This document shows positions 56,019 through 64,000 of a DNA stretch of 64,000 bases, one piece after another. Source of the stretch: Ogataea parapolymorpha DL-1 (Eukaryota > Ascomycota > Pichiomycetes > Pichiales > Pichiaceae); the NCBI RefSeq assembly GCF_000187245.1, contig NC_027865.1, positions 868,001 to 932,000 of the forward strand, read 5' to 3'. Position numbers and translations under genes: made by a program. Numbering within the stretch: position 1 is the stretch's first letter; each line of letters begins with the position of its first letter. Under the pieces are notes generated by a model that was given only the letters and a program-made list of their open reading frames with translations, searched no databases and was not told the DNA's origin.

Positions 56019-57515
56019 CTATTTAAATCTACCAAGGGCTCCTTCGAGAACATCCTTCTCTGGTTGGATGCCCTTTGAAAAGTCGTGTTTCTGTCTCCTG
56101 AGCAGTTTTTCTCTCTCAAGAGCACGTTCGATCCGCTTGGCCCTCTCGTTGATGACGTTTTGACGCAGCTTCCGTTTGGCTTTACGGACCGTGGAGTTCT
56201 TGCCCTTGACCTCGGGCTTGATCTTCTTTTCGATCTCCTGTCCAGGCTGCGAGGGTTGCAGCTCCGCAAGGTCTTTAGCAGTGAGTCTTTTGGATGGGGC
56301 GCGCTTATCAACGCTACCGATCACGTTAGGGTCCAGCGTGATCATGTCAGGCTGCAATTTGTTGAGCAAAGATCTGACCTCCGTCTGTTGTCTTTGTTTT
56401 GCTGTCTCGTACGGATTGACTTCCAGTGCATCGAAGTTAGCCTCTCCAGCACCCGGCACAATAACCGAGGAGATCCCTTTACTATGTCCACAGCCCAATA
56501 TATCCTCGAACGGCACAAACCTCGTGGTCTGGATCTGTGAAGAAGGAATCATGTGATTCATGTATGGCGAATTCTGGTGGGTCTTCAAGAAGTTCCAGAC
56601 CGTGATATGGGGCCCCCAGCCCACAGAAACCAGACCCTTGTCGGAAATGTCCACTGTATTAGCTTGTGTTGGAGTGTAATATGAATCTATCTCTTTAAAA
56701 TTGCGAATGTCCCATAATTTGAGCGTTTTGTCTGCTCCTGCAACGACCATGTGCCTTCCGTCTCTGTTGACCGCAAGGGCCCGCACAGGCCCGCGACAGG
56801 CAAGAACTTTGGCCAGCGGAGTGGGCATGCTGGGCGACCACAGAGTTACCTGGCCATTAGCGTGTCCTAGATGCATCACCGCGTTCCACGGGTTCTGTCT
56901 CATGCACTGAGTGGGGCCCAGCTTCGTGCGATGCTCAGCAACCAGCTCTCCCGTGGAAACGTCGTGGTACTTGAGGAACCCGGTGTTTCCTGCTGACGTA
57001 AGCAGGAAATGGTAGGGGAGGAAATCGAGGAGTGTCGAGTCGATATGTTGTTTGAGTCTATGGAGTTCCATTCCTGTTTTGTCGTAGATGAAGACGTATT
57101 TCTTCTGCGCGACGGCAAAGTACTGGTTATTATGCAAATATTTGACAGCATGCACGGTTTCGTTGAGATGCAGTTCGCAGTCCAGTTTGCCCAGTCTCCA
57201 GTCAAACGAGGCCACATGGCCCTTCTTGCCTCCTATAAGTAGATCGCGGCCGTTTCTCGAGTAATCCAGCGTGTAAGGACCAAATTCTTCCAGCTTGAGC
57301 TCGAATCTCTTGTTTGCTGTTGCCTGGTCGACCTCCTTAACTATATCGTCTTGCACAAACTTGTAGGTTTTCTCCATTCCCTCGGCTTCTAAGAAACCTG
57401 CATCTTCCTGGAGCAATATTTCTGTATTTTTGGCCGACCGCACCGCATCTCTGTGCTGCTGATCAAGCCTCTTGAGGTTTGCGTTGAGCTTTCTGTCTTT
57501 GGAGTAGACAGCCAT
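56019..57515 (-). CDS. UTP7: UTP7, WD40 small-subunit processome protein
   Basis: Utp7 (human WDR46) is a nucleolar processome subunit needed for 18S rRNA maturation. The 498-residue protein has a charged N-terminus, then a WD40 propeller (about 90-370) with HMVVAGADKTLKLWDIRNF and other repeats. The C-terminal BING4 region has SPYMNHMIPSSQIQTTRFVPFEDILGCGHSKG, a family hallmark. A Lys/Arg-rich tail follows. The length is a little under S. cerevisiae Utp7. It is divergent from the eIF4E-like gene, with 89 bp between start codons. Confidence 0.94.
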   Translation of the reverse strand: MAVYSKDRKLNANLKRLDQQHRDAVRSAKNTEILLQEDAGFLEAEGMEKTYKFVQDDIVKEVDQATANKRFELKLEEFGPYTLDYSRNGRDLLIGGKKGHVASFDWRLGKLDCELHLNETVHAVKYLHNNQYFAVAQKKYVFIYDKTGMELHRLKQHIDSTLLDFLPYHFLLTSAGNTGFLKYHDVSTGELVAEHRTKLGPTQCMRQNPWNAVMHLGHANGQVTLWSPSMPTPLAKVLACRGPVRALAVNRDGRHMVVAGADKTLKLWDIRNFKEIDSYYTPTQANTVDISDKGLVSVGWGPHITVWNFLKTHQNSPYMNHMIPSSQIQTTRFVPFEDILGCGHSKGISSVIVPGAGEANFDALEVNPYETAKQRQQTEVRSLLNKLQPDMITLDPNVIGSVDKRAPSKRLTAKDLAELQPSQPGQEIEKKIKPEVKGKNSTVRKAKRKLRQNVINERAKRIERALEREKLLRRQKHDFSKGIQPEKDVLEGALGRFK

Positions 57516-57604
57516 CTTAAAGATTTTTTCTGATAAATTTTTTTTTGTTCACAGCCTTGAGCGGTTACAAGAAAAAAGGGCAGGGAATTTCCTACGAAGT
57601 AGAT

Positions 57605-59044
57605 ATGGGTTTTTTCTTTTGGAATAAGGCCCGATCCGAGGTTATCGCGGCTGAATCAACCGAAATTAAGCATGATGAGACAGATGAACTTGTTATTTCT
57701 GACACCAGCGCTGTTGTGTCCACGAAATCCTCCAAGTCTTCCAAGACGCTTGGAAGAAGGGGCACCTTAAGACGATTTTTTAGCATGAAACGCAAGCCGC
57801 TGGAAGTTGAGCCTTTAAATACAATGGAGACAGCAGTGAACTCCATAGTAGACTCTTCTGAGTACGTCAATGGATCGTACTCGTCTTTTGACGAAACAAG
57901 AGCTACCAATTACAGCGGGATGCAGAGCAGCCCAGAGCTGGACAATACAGACGAGTATCCTCATTTGAGACGCAAAGACAGTAAAAAGAGACACAGCCGC
58001 ATGTCGAACTATCTTAAAAGCAAGGAGCCAGTTAACAAAATGGAAATTTCAAACACAGGGGAAAAGGAACCTCTCCCGATACAACAGCTATTCCAACAGG
58101 AATTTGAGGACATAGACAATCAAGAAAACACATTTTTAGTGAACAAGGACGGCTTTTCAGAGAAATCGCAAAAAAAGGGACTCAGGAGGTCCCTTTCCAA
58201 GCTGTTTAGTAAAAAGGATAAAGTGAAGACGGAAGGAAACAAATTTGTACGAGACTTTTCAGACAAAAGCAAGCCTGACCCGGTTCCTAATTTTAACTTC
58301 CGGTCACTGAGGCTCAATGATACACTGCACAGTATGAACAAGAGACCAGAATCGCCTAATCTTGCAAATGTGGCTGTCTTCCCTGCGGTCTCCAAAATTA
58401 TGTGCTCGTTTGGGGTGGAATCGGAAACAAGCACCCAATTCGAAGTGTTTGAGCTCCAGAAGGCAACAAAGATGCACCTGAATTCTGTGTGGAATGTGTG
58501 GGGAGAGTTTGTTTCCACAAGCAACGAGGATGCCAAGCTCCGCAATAGGGTCATAGACAAGGTGTGGAAAGCAAAACAGCTCAACAAGCTGGCCAACAGG
58601 TGCAGCGAGCTGTTTCTAAGCGCTCCGCAGTGCGGAACATCTGAAGAGAACCGTATTCATATTTTCAAGTTCGGCCTATCTCCACGCTACAGAAAAGAGC
58701 CACTACTCTACAACAGCGGGCGTGTCGTGATCCGTATCCCCTCAGAAAAAGTCGAAAAAGTGTGGAGGTCAATCCTGGATATTGTTCTGAAAGAGCAACT
58801 TCTTTGGAGCAAGCTAGACAACAACGTCGTGGGAATTACTTGGAAGAGGGCCCCTAGCAGACACGAATACAGCCTTATTTTGTGGCTCACAAAGGAAGGC
58901 TACGACCACGATAGCGTTTCTGCGCTTATGAATGAGGTGATGCTCCTTTCACCAGATGAGTTGAAGCCGCTATTCACATACTCAAAATACTATGTCAATG
59001 CGGACCACACCTACCACGCGATAGATCTGAACGAAAAAAATTAG
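57605..59044 (+). CDS. Basic Ser/Lys-rich protein with a degenerate eIF4E-like C-terminal domain
   Basis: The 479-residue protein starts at the ATG at 57605 (MGFFFWNKARSE); the earlier open codons begin only at a TTG. Residues 1-270 are Ser/Lys-rich and probably disordered, with basic clusters (RRGTLRRFFSMKRK). Residues about 288-470 follow the eIF4E order. HLNSVWNVWGEF (291-302) resembles the first strand. FKFGLSPRYRKEP (354-366) matches the loop that holds the second cap-stacking Trp, here Tyr362. GRVVIRI (372-378), the VWRSILDIVLKEQL helix (386-399) and VVGITWKRAP...YSLILWL (408-428) complete the fold. Cap-contact residues appear lost. The fold assignment is mine from pattern reading; function is unknown. 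Confidence 0.65.
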   Translation: MGFFFWNKARSEVIAAESTEIKHDETDELVISDTSAVVSTKSSKSSKTLGRRGTLRRFFSMKRKPLEVEPLNTMETAVNSIVDSSEYVNGSYSSFDETRATNYSGMQSSPELDNTDEYPHLRRKDSKKRHSRMSNYLKSKEPVNKMEISNTGEKEPLPIQQLFQQEFEDIDNQENTFLVNKDGFSEKSQKKGLRRSLSKLFSKKDKVKTEGNKFVRDFSDKSKPDPVPNFNFRSLRLNDTLHSMNKRPESPNLANVAVFPAVSKIMCSFGVESETSTQFEVFELQKATKMHLNSVWNVWGEFVSTSNEDAKLRNRVIDKVWKAKQLNKLANRCSELFLSAPQCGTSEENRIHIFKFGLSPRYRKEPLLYNSGRVVIRIPSEKVEKVWRSILDIVLKEQLLWSKLDNNVVGITWKRAPSRHEYSLILWLTKEGYDHDSVSALMNEVMLLSPDELKPLFTYSKYYVNADHTYHAIDLNEKN

Positions 59045-59057
59045 AATTATTGAAAAT

Positions 59058-59849
59058 ATGTCTGAGCTGACGGCGGCCGAAAAAAGACGTCTACTGAGGG
59101 AAAGACGGCAAGCCAAGCTTGCAGCCACATCTTCCGACAGACTGGGGAAAATTACTGGTACTGTGGGATCTCATTTGCCGACAGAATCTCCGTTGTCTGC
59201 TGAAGATCCTGCCGTGTCAGACATAAGCGAGGCGATGACTCCTGCCATCGACGGAAGTAGCGGCGACTCAGAGCCGTCGATGGACAAGATATTAGAAAAT
59301 ATACTAAGCCAAGGCCACGACCACAATGTGCCGTCAATTCTGCCTGAGGATTTCATGAAGACCATGTCGTCTATTCTCCCTTCAATGAACGATGAGTCCT
59401 CAAAGCCGACACCTGCATCACAGAAGAAGCCTTCAGAGTATGAGACGCAGCTTAATGAGTACAACAGGTACCAACTACGAAAGTTCAGACTTGGCTTTAC
59501 GGTCCTCAGATTTGTGAGTGTGCTCACCCTGGTTTACTTCAAACTCGTGGGGTACACTTTGTTCTACCCGTCATTTGAGCGTCTGGATCACGGGTATGGC
59601 AAAATCGATCTATGGAACTGGTTTACCATTCTCGAAGTCTTTTATTCTGTGGTCTACGTGCTCGTTTACAGGTATCTTCCTCAAACACGGGAGAACTCTA
59701 TTTTCAGCATCATCGAAGGGTTTGTGCCACAGCACTACCGTGGCCGGTTTGAGATGGTTGTCAAGTACAGAGACATTGTTGTGTTTTGGATCAACGACTT
59801 GTCGGTCCTTATTTTAGCGCTGGGCTGTCTAGCGTGGCTCAATAATTAG
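59058..59849 (+). CDS. GET2: GET2, ER receptor for tail-anchored protein insertion
   Basis: Get2 with Get1 forms the ER membrane receptor that receives tail-anchored proteins from Get3. The N-terminus, MSELTAAEKRRLLRERRQAKL, is the conserved Get3-binding helix with its RERR motif. A long acidic/Ser linker follows, then three membrane segments (about 145-165, 185-208, 240-262). The length of 263 residues is normal. The ATG lies only 13 bp after the stop of the eIF4E-like gene on the same strand, so its promoter must lie within that gene unless the two are cotranscribed. Confidence 0.93.
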   Translation: MSELTAAEKRRLLRERRQAKLAATSSDRLGKITGTVGSHLPTESPLSAEDPAVSDISEAMTPAIDGSSGDSEPSMDKILENILSQGHDHNVPSILPEDFMKTMSSILPSMNDESSKPTPASQKKPSEYETQLNEYNRYQLRKFRLGFTVLRFVSVLTLVYFKLVGYTLFYPSFERLDHGYGKIDLWNWFTILEVFYSVVYVLVYRYLPQTRENSIFSIIEGFVPQHYRGRFEMVVKYRDIVVFWINDLSVLILALGCLAWLNN

Positions 59850-59879
59850 AAAAGCACGAATTTTAAAATTTATTAATGT

Positions 59880-61208
59880 CTATTTATCGTCCTCGCCAAC
59901 TACTTGCATCCAAGTCTTGTTTTCTCTCTTCAGCTCTTCGGTGATCTCATCTTTGATCTTTCTGGCAAGGCCCGGGCCCTTGTAGGCAAAGGCAGTGTAT
60001 AATTGGACAAAAGTAGCCCCTGCTCTGGCAAAATCCAGAGCGTCCTTTCCAGAGCTGATTCCTCCACATCCAACGAGAACGAGGTTACTGTCCTTTGTGT
60101 GCTTTCTAAGCAGTCTAAACGCCTTCAATGAGATCTCTTTTAATGGTCTACCAGATAATCCGCCAGCCTGGTTGATGAGGTTCTCGTCGGTGGTGAGCAT
60201 TTTGTCCTTAGGTCTCTGGACCGTGGTGTTGGACATAATAATCCCATCAACCTTGGCCTGCTTCGCAGCCTTGGCAATGGACTCGATTTCTGGCTCTGTC
60301 AGGTCTGGTGCGATTTTCACCAACACGGGAGGCTTGGTAGCCCTGTCCGTGATTTTTCCCGGTAGCAGGTTTCTTTCTGCAACCACCTGAGTGAGCAAAT
60401 TGGTCAATTTTGCCTCGTTCTGCAAATCACGCAAACCTGGCGTATTGGGCGACGACACGTTGATCACCAGCACGTCCGCATACTCGCCAAACCGCTGCAC
60501 GCCAGCCACATAGTCCTGAATCTCGTCGCCGGTCTTGTTCTTGCCAAGATTGATGCCTAGCAGCTTGTTGTCTCTAAACGAGTTGTTGGCGCAACTTGGG
60601 TTTTTCACAAATAGCTTCTCGTAGCGCTGGCGCAATCTGCCAAGCACGGACCAGTGACCCGAAGAATTGAACCCGTATCTGTTGATCACCGCGTCGTCCT
60701 TGCCCAGCCTGAAAAACCGAGGGGCAGGGTTACCCGGCTGAGGAAATGGGGTGACCGAGCCGATCTCGACGTACGAGAAACCAAGGTCCAGCAGCGGGTC
60801 AATGGCTTCCCCCTCCTTGTCAAATCCCGCGGCCATCCCCAGAGGGTTGGAGAGTGTTTTTCCGAAGACCTGCACCTGCAGCACCGGATCGTCGACGTCA
60901 GCCAACAGTCTAGGAGAGAGGCCGTATTTGAGCATGAACACGCCTAATTTGTGGCCTGTTTCTGCGTCAGTAAGCAGCCGAATCAGTGGACACCACACGT
61001 ACTCGTTGATGGCAGATCGGGCATCCAGAGAGTAGAGACCCAGGCCGATAGCCAGAACGATGGCTGTGTTTGGAATAAGACGGGCTTGTCTGGCCTGGCG
61101 GAACGACGATCTAGAGCTTGCCAGTCGGACTTGACATGCTGCTCGTGTGGAGACAGATGCCTTCAAAACGCCTGGGAAGTGGCTAAAGAGACCTGTTCGG
61201 GAAAACAT
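59880..61208 (-). CDS. URA9: URA9, mitochondrial class-2 dihydroorotate dehydrogenase
   Basis: This enzyme oxidises dihydroorotate to orotate in pyrimidine synthesis and passes electrons to ubiquinone. The 442-residue protein has a basic presequence and one membrane segment ([17 protein letters not shown], about 46-62). The quinone-site helices and FMN barrel follow: [35 protein letters not shown], and [13 protein letters not shown] with the class-2 catalytic serine. It differs from the cytosolic fumarate-linked Ura1 of S. cerevisiae, so pyrimidine synthesis here should depend on respiration. Confidence 0.93.
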   Translation of the reverse strand: MFSRTGLFSHFPGVLKASVSTRAACQVRLASSRSSFRQARQARLIPNTAIVLAIGLGLYSLDARSAINEYVWCPLIRLLTDAETGHKLGVFMLKYGLSPRLLADVDDPVLQVQVFGKTLSNPLGMAAGFDKEGEAIDPLLDLGFSYVEIGSVTPFPQPGNPAPRFFRLGKDDAVINRYGFNSSGHWSVLGRLRQRYEKLFVKNPSCANNSFRDNKLLGINLGKNKTGDEIQDYVAGVQRFGEYADVLVINVSSPNTPGLRDLQNEAKLTNLLTQVVAERNLLPGKITDRATKPPVLVKIAPDLTEPEIESIAKAAKQAKVDGIIMSNTTVQRPKDKMLTTDENLINQAGGLSGRPLKEISLKAFRLLRKHTKDSNLVLVGCGGISSGKDALDFARAGATFVQLYTAFAYKGPGLARKIKDEITEELKRENKTWMQVVGEDDK

Positions 61209-61261
61209 AAGAGAATATTTACAGGACGAGATATTTAAATAATTGCACAGCCGGAGAAATG

Positions 61262-61924
61262 CTATTTATTGGCATTGCGGACTCTTTCCCAGGCGGAGAC
61301 AGGACGAGCTGGCTGCGATTGCGGAGACGGGTCCGCCAGGGGATCGGCGTCGAACGGCGAGTCGGCGGAGTTTGTTTCTGTGTAGACTGCGGCTGGCTGT
61401 TTGGTGTCGGTTTCGCCGTGTCTGAGCTTGGCCCAGGCGGAGTTCTCATCGCCCTGGTCGGCTAGCCGGCTCTGGACGTCTCGCGGATCCTTGATCCGCA
61501 GTTCGGGGTGTTTGGCGGTCTCTGCGAAGTAGGAGGACCAGAAAAAGCTCCGGAACACTCCGTGCGGTGTATGTTGAATAACGTTGTAGATTTTCGACTC
61601 TGAACCGTAGTCGTCCTTGGCTTTCTGTACTTCTCGCCGGTAGAGTGCTGGCGCGCCAATCCAGGTGGCGGCCATGCTGCCCAGCACGCCTCCCCAGCCC
61701 ACTCGCATGGCATTAATCTTGTTCCCCTTGCGGAAGTAGACCGGCAGGCCCATGCCCGCCAGGAGACCCAATGTGGAGCATCCCATGACGAAGAACGCCG
61801 TTTTCTGGAAGAAGCGCTGCAATTGGTGTCGCTCGTCGACAGTCAGCTCGTGCTCCGCGTCGTAGAACTCAATGGCGCGATGCTGGGCCTCTTTGAATTC
61901 GGGCGAGTTGGTGTCGATATTCAT
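61262..61924 (-). CDS. Two-pass membrane protein, possibly mitochondrial, unassigned
   Basis: The 220-residue protein has a charged N-terminus and two hydrophobic segments: [23 protein letters not shown] (about 47-69) and [20 protein letters not shown] (about 75-94). A hydrophilic tail follows, ending [11 protein letters not shown]. The spacing of two glycine-rich helices joined by a short basic loop is reminiscent of OCIA-domain proteins, but I cannot confirm this. The stop lies 53 bp before the URA9 start on the same strand. It is divergent from the next gene across 108 bp. Confidence 0.7.
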   Translation of the reverse strand: MNIDTNSPEFKEAQHRAIEFYDAEHELTVDERHQLQRFFQKTAFFVMGCSTLGLLAGMGLPVYFRKGNKINAMRVGWGGVLGSMAATWIGAPALYRREVQKAKDDYGSESKIYNVIQHTPHGVFRSFFWSSYFAETAKHPELRIKDPRDVQSRLADQGDENSAWAKLRHGETDTKQPAAVYTETNSADSPFDADPLADPSPQSQPARPVSAWERVRNANK

Positions 61925-61994
61925 TTAATGTGGCAAGATAAAAATCGCAGATGCGGGTGCGTCAAATATTTTTGCAGTTCCGAGCGGAGCACAT

Positions 61995-62002
61995 TATATA
62001 AA
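61995..62002 (+). promoter_or_regulatory. TATA box of the 171-residue gene
   Basis: TATATAAA lies 30 bp before the ATG at 62033, giving a very short leader. Confidence 0.5.
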
Positions 62003-62032
62003 CCTGGCAGGTAGCCCTCCCGAAATTAAAAC

Positions 62033-62548
62033 ATGTCATTGCCAAAAGCCGACGTTCCAGCTCTGAAACCAGTTTTGTTCTTCGACCTCGACATCGCAGA
62101 GGCACAGCCTATCTTCAAGAACAAGGCCAGAGCGTACACCAAGGTGGACGTTCTTGGGGGCACCATCAAGTCGCTCGACCCCACGCTGCCCTTCGATGCC
62201 AAGGTCATCAGCGGCTTCGATAACATCAGCGGCTACGAGACGGCTCCTTCGGTCGGCAATCTCGACTGCACCTTGTACGTGGATCTGGGAAACAACAACA
62301 AGGGCATTGTCCAGTACCTTGGCGTGGTGAGGTTTGAAGGAGAGACAAACAGAGTGCTCGGCAAGGAGACAACCAACATCAGTTTTTCGGACGGCTACGT
62401 CACGTGCCAGCCTCGGTTCGAGCTCGACGGCAACGCGTCCAAGGAGACGTGGGTGCACAATCACATCTTCGTCGGCAAGGGCCGTTTCCACAGAGACGCA
62501 GACGGCGCTCTCAAGGTCCAGTACTACGTCTACACTTTTAAGGAGTAA
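62033..62548 (+). CDS. Small cytosolic beta-rich protein, possibly DUF3237-like
   Basis: The 171-residue protein has no signal or membrane segment. It shows alternating strand patterns: KPVLFFDLDIAE, a GGTIKSLDP turn, LDCTLYVDLGNNNKGIVQYLG, VTCQPRFELDG and a C-terminal LKVQYYVYTFKE. The order (strand, GGT turn, long insert, then DCTLYV-like strand and G-x-x-x-Y-x-G) recalls the DUF3237/UPF0311 barrel family. I am not certain. A TATA box and biased codons suggest good expression. Confidence 0.75.
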   Translation: MSLPKADVPALKPVLFFDLDIAEAQPIFKNKARAYTKVDVLGGTIKSLDPTLPFDAKVISGFDNISGYETAPSVGNLDCTLYVDLGNNNKGIVQYLGVVRFEGETNRVLGKETTNISFSDGYVTCQPRFELDGNASKETWVHNHIFVGKGRFHRDADGALKVQYYVYTFKE

Positions 62549-62710
62549 ATGTAACGAAATGCTTTTTCTGGTTTTCTGCCATTTTAAAAACACGGGCGCT
62601 GTCGGACGTGTGACGCACACTAAAGACTCTAACGAGGTGTTTACCTTTGTTAGGTGCACAACTGTCTCCATCTTTGTAAAATACGACGCTACCACGCTGG
62701 TCCTGGTTAA

Positions 62711-64000
62711 ATGAACGACCAAGACTACTCGAGTCCGTCGCAGTTCGAAATGGGTCCCTACGAGCACTTCCCGGAGCCGGGAGGCTTCCATCTGGAGGAC
62801 TCGGACACCCTCCGGTTGCCGCCCCAGACGGCCGATACCTCGACAGAAACAGACACAACGAAGAACGCAGACGACAATGGCGGCCAGACCCGGCGCTCGC
62901 GCGCCTCGGGCGAGATCCTGGCGCTGCTGGTGGCCGAATTCAACAAAAACTCAAACCCCAATACCAACGTGCGGAAAGAAATCGCCCTTCGGACAGGAAT
63001 GACTGAGAGGTCTGTCAGGATCTGGTTCCAGAATCGCCGCGCAAAGGCCCGCAAATTGGAGAAACTACATCAGAGCAACGGGTCCGTCCGCGGGCCCCAA
63101 CACCCCCTCCACACGTCCGAGGTGTACGAGTCGCAGAGCCGCGAGCCGTCGCTCAAGGACCTCGCCAACCACGCCAAAGTCGACACCGAGATTAACGAGA
63201 AGTACAGTCTCATCGACTGCATCTCTGTGTCTGTCGGTCCATGGCAGCGCATTAAGTCAGGCCATCTGGACCCGGACGCTTTCAAAGACGTGCCAAATCT
63301 GAGTCCTCGCGTCGTGTATAAGCTCATGGCCACCACAGACCTGCTCATCATGCTCTCGAAAAAGGACCACGAGCTCAACTACTTTTTCTCGGGCGTGTTC
63401 CAGAACGAGAAAGTGCTCTTTAGAATCTTCTTCCCGCTTGCCACGGTGGTCACGTGCTCGCTGCTCAACTACAGAACGCAGAAACCGGAGCAGGACGACG
63501 TCTCGCGAGAAGCCTCTGCACAGCTGCAACTGCAGCTCGCGGCCCCGCCGAAGTTCGCGGTGCATTTCCTCAAGGATCTCAACACAGGCAAGGAAAACCA
63601 CAACCAATGGTCGGTTTGCGAGGACTTCTCGGAGGGCCAGCAGGTGGTGACGGCGTTTGTCGGCGAGGGGGGCACCGAAATCCCGCACATACTCACCGGA
63701 ACGCTGGAGTGCTTGCAGTACCTCAACACATTTGTCGGCACGGCCACCAAGCTGGGTCGGCCCTCATCGTTCCCGGGACCCACCACAGAGCATCCGATTC
63801 TGATCTCGCCGTCTCCATTCAACGACGAGCCGTCTTTTGCGCCTCTACAGCAGGACGACCTGCGGCTACTCCGAATAGACGAGCCACCGCAGCTGGAGAT
63901 GTTCGATGGTCACTATGACGACTCGGGGACGCCGCGGAACGACCTGCTGATAACCAAGCCGAAACCCGAGGACGATAAGGAAGACTTCATCTACCTAGAC
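62711..64000 (+). CDS. PHO2: Homeodomain transcription factor, PHO2/Phx1-like, 3' end beyond window
   Basis: An ATG at 62711 opens a frame of 430 codons that reaches the right edge without a stop. The homeodomain lies at about residues 60-120: RRSRASGEILALL, then TGMTERSVRIWFQNRRAKARK with the invariant WFQNRRAK recognition helix. A second conserved region follows (about 165-290; CISVSVGPWQRIKSG and LNYFFSGVFQNEKVLFRIFF) of the kind found after the homeobox in Phx1-like fungal proteins. The acidic Pro-rich tail is incomplete. Pho2 works with Pho4 in phosphate and adenine regulation; Phx1 acts in stationary phase. Which of the two fits better is open. Confidence 0.8.
   Translation, partial: MNDQDYSSPSQFEMGPYEHFPEPGGFHLEDSDTLRLPPQTADTSTETDTTKNADDNGGQTRRSRASGEILALLVAEFNKNSNPNTNVRKEIALRTGMTERSVRIWFQNRRAKARKLEKLHQSNGSVRGPQHPLHTSEVYESQSREPSLKDLANHAKVDTEINEKYSLIDCISVSVGPWQRIKSGHLDPDAFKDVPNLSPRVVYKLMATTDLLIMLSKKDHELNYFFSGVFQNEKVLFRIFFPLATVVTCSLLNYRTQKPEQDDVSREASAQLQLQLAAPPKFAVHFLKDLNTGKENHNQWSVCEDFSEGQQVVTAFVGEGGTEIPHILTGTLECLQYLNTFVGTATKLGRPSSFPGPTTEHPILISPSPFNDEPSFAPLQQDDLRLLRIDEPPQLEMFDGHYDDSGTPRNDLLITKPKPEDDKEDFIYLD

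Noticed and set aside
57545..57604. Extension of the eIF4E-like protein by 20 codons, and a TTCACAG splice-site look-alike
   Set aside because: The extension begins at TTG; no donor or branch site is seen, and the ATG at 57605 is the first in frame.

Overview
This window is nuclear chromosomal DNA from a budding yeast. The genes are intron-poor and closely packed on both strands. Their products are typical ascomycete yeast proteins (SUB2, ZRT, NHA1, APC2, DCN1, DIP2, AP180, ICP55, ERB1, PGM2, KAP120, TRS120, UBP3, NAB2, RPS2, SER33, RPN2, UTP7, GET2). CTG codons fall where the families have leucine (for example 277-279 in SUB2), so this is not a CUG-Ser species. A class-2 mitochondrial dihydroorotate dehydrogenase, a single-repeat SED1-type wall protein and the overall protein style suggest a respiring methylotroph-clade yeast such as Ogataea (Hansenula). 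The genus is an inference; no alignment was run.

Layout. 1-9 kb: 3' end of SUB2, a ZIP zinc transporter, a frameshifted NHA1 antiporter and a large YLR419W-like DEAH helicase. 9-20 kb: APC2 and DCN1 on a 51-bp divergent promoter, DIP2/UTP12, a small orphan membrane protein, an AP180 clathrin adaptor, a frameshifted SUT1-like sugar transporter and an M28 aminopeptidase. 20-32 kb: a PPR protein and a PCI8-like signalosome subunit on a 39-bp divergent promoter, ICP55, tRNA-Lys(CTT), ERB1, phosphoglucomutase, two tandem RNA15/CstF64-type genes and a SAN1-like RING protein. 32-45 kb: KAP120, tRNA-Ala(AGC), a frameshifted TRS120, UBP3, an orphan, a SED1-like wall protein, a RecA-fold Psy3-like protein and a DUF7082-type regulator. 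45-64 kb: a 1.35-kb gene-free stretch, a CBS/PB1 protein, NAB2, RPS2, SER33, RPN2, UTP7, a protein with a degenerate eIF4E-like domain only 13 bp ahead of GET2, URA9, two small proteins, and a PHO2/Phx1-like homeodomain gene that runs off the right edge.

Recurring themes are the ubiquitin/cullin/proteasome system (APC2, DCN1, PCI8, SAN1, UBP3, RPN2), ribosome biogenesis (DIP2, ERB1, UTP7, RPS2), mRNA 3'-end formation and export (SUB2, two RNA15-like genes, NAB2) and membrane traffic (AP180, TRS120, GET2). These genes are interspersed; I see no operon or cluster logic. No transposon, CRISPR or viral element is evident.

The most notable observations are (1) an eIF4E-like fold lacking the cap-binding tryptophan, (2) tandem CstF64-type genes in which each copy keeps the more canonical version of a different domain, (3) three otherwise good genes each broken once at a coding-strand poly-A run, and (4) very short shared promoters and abutting 3' ends.
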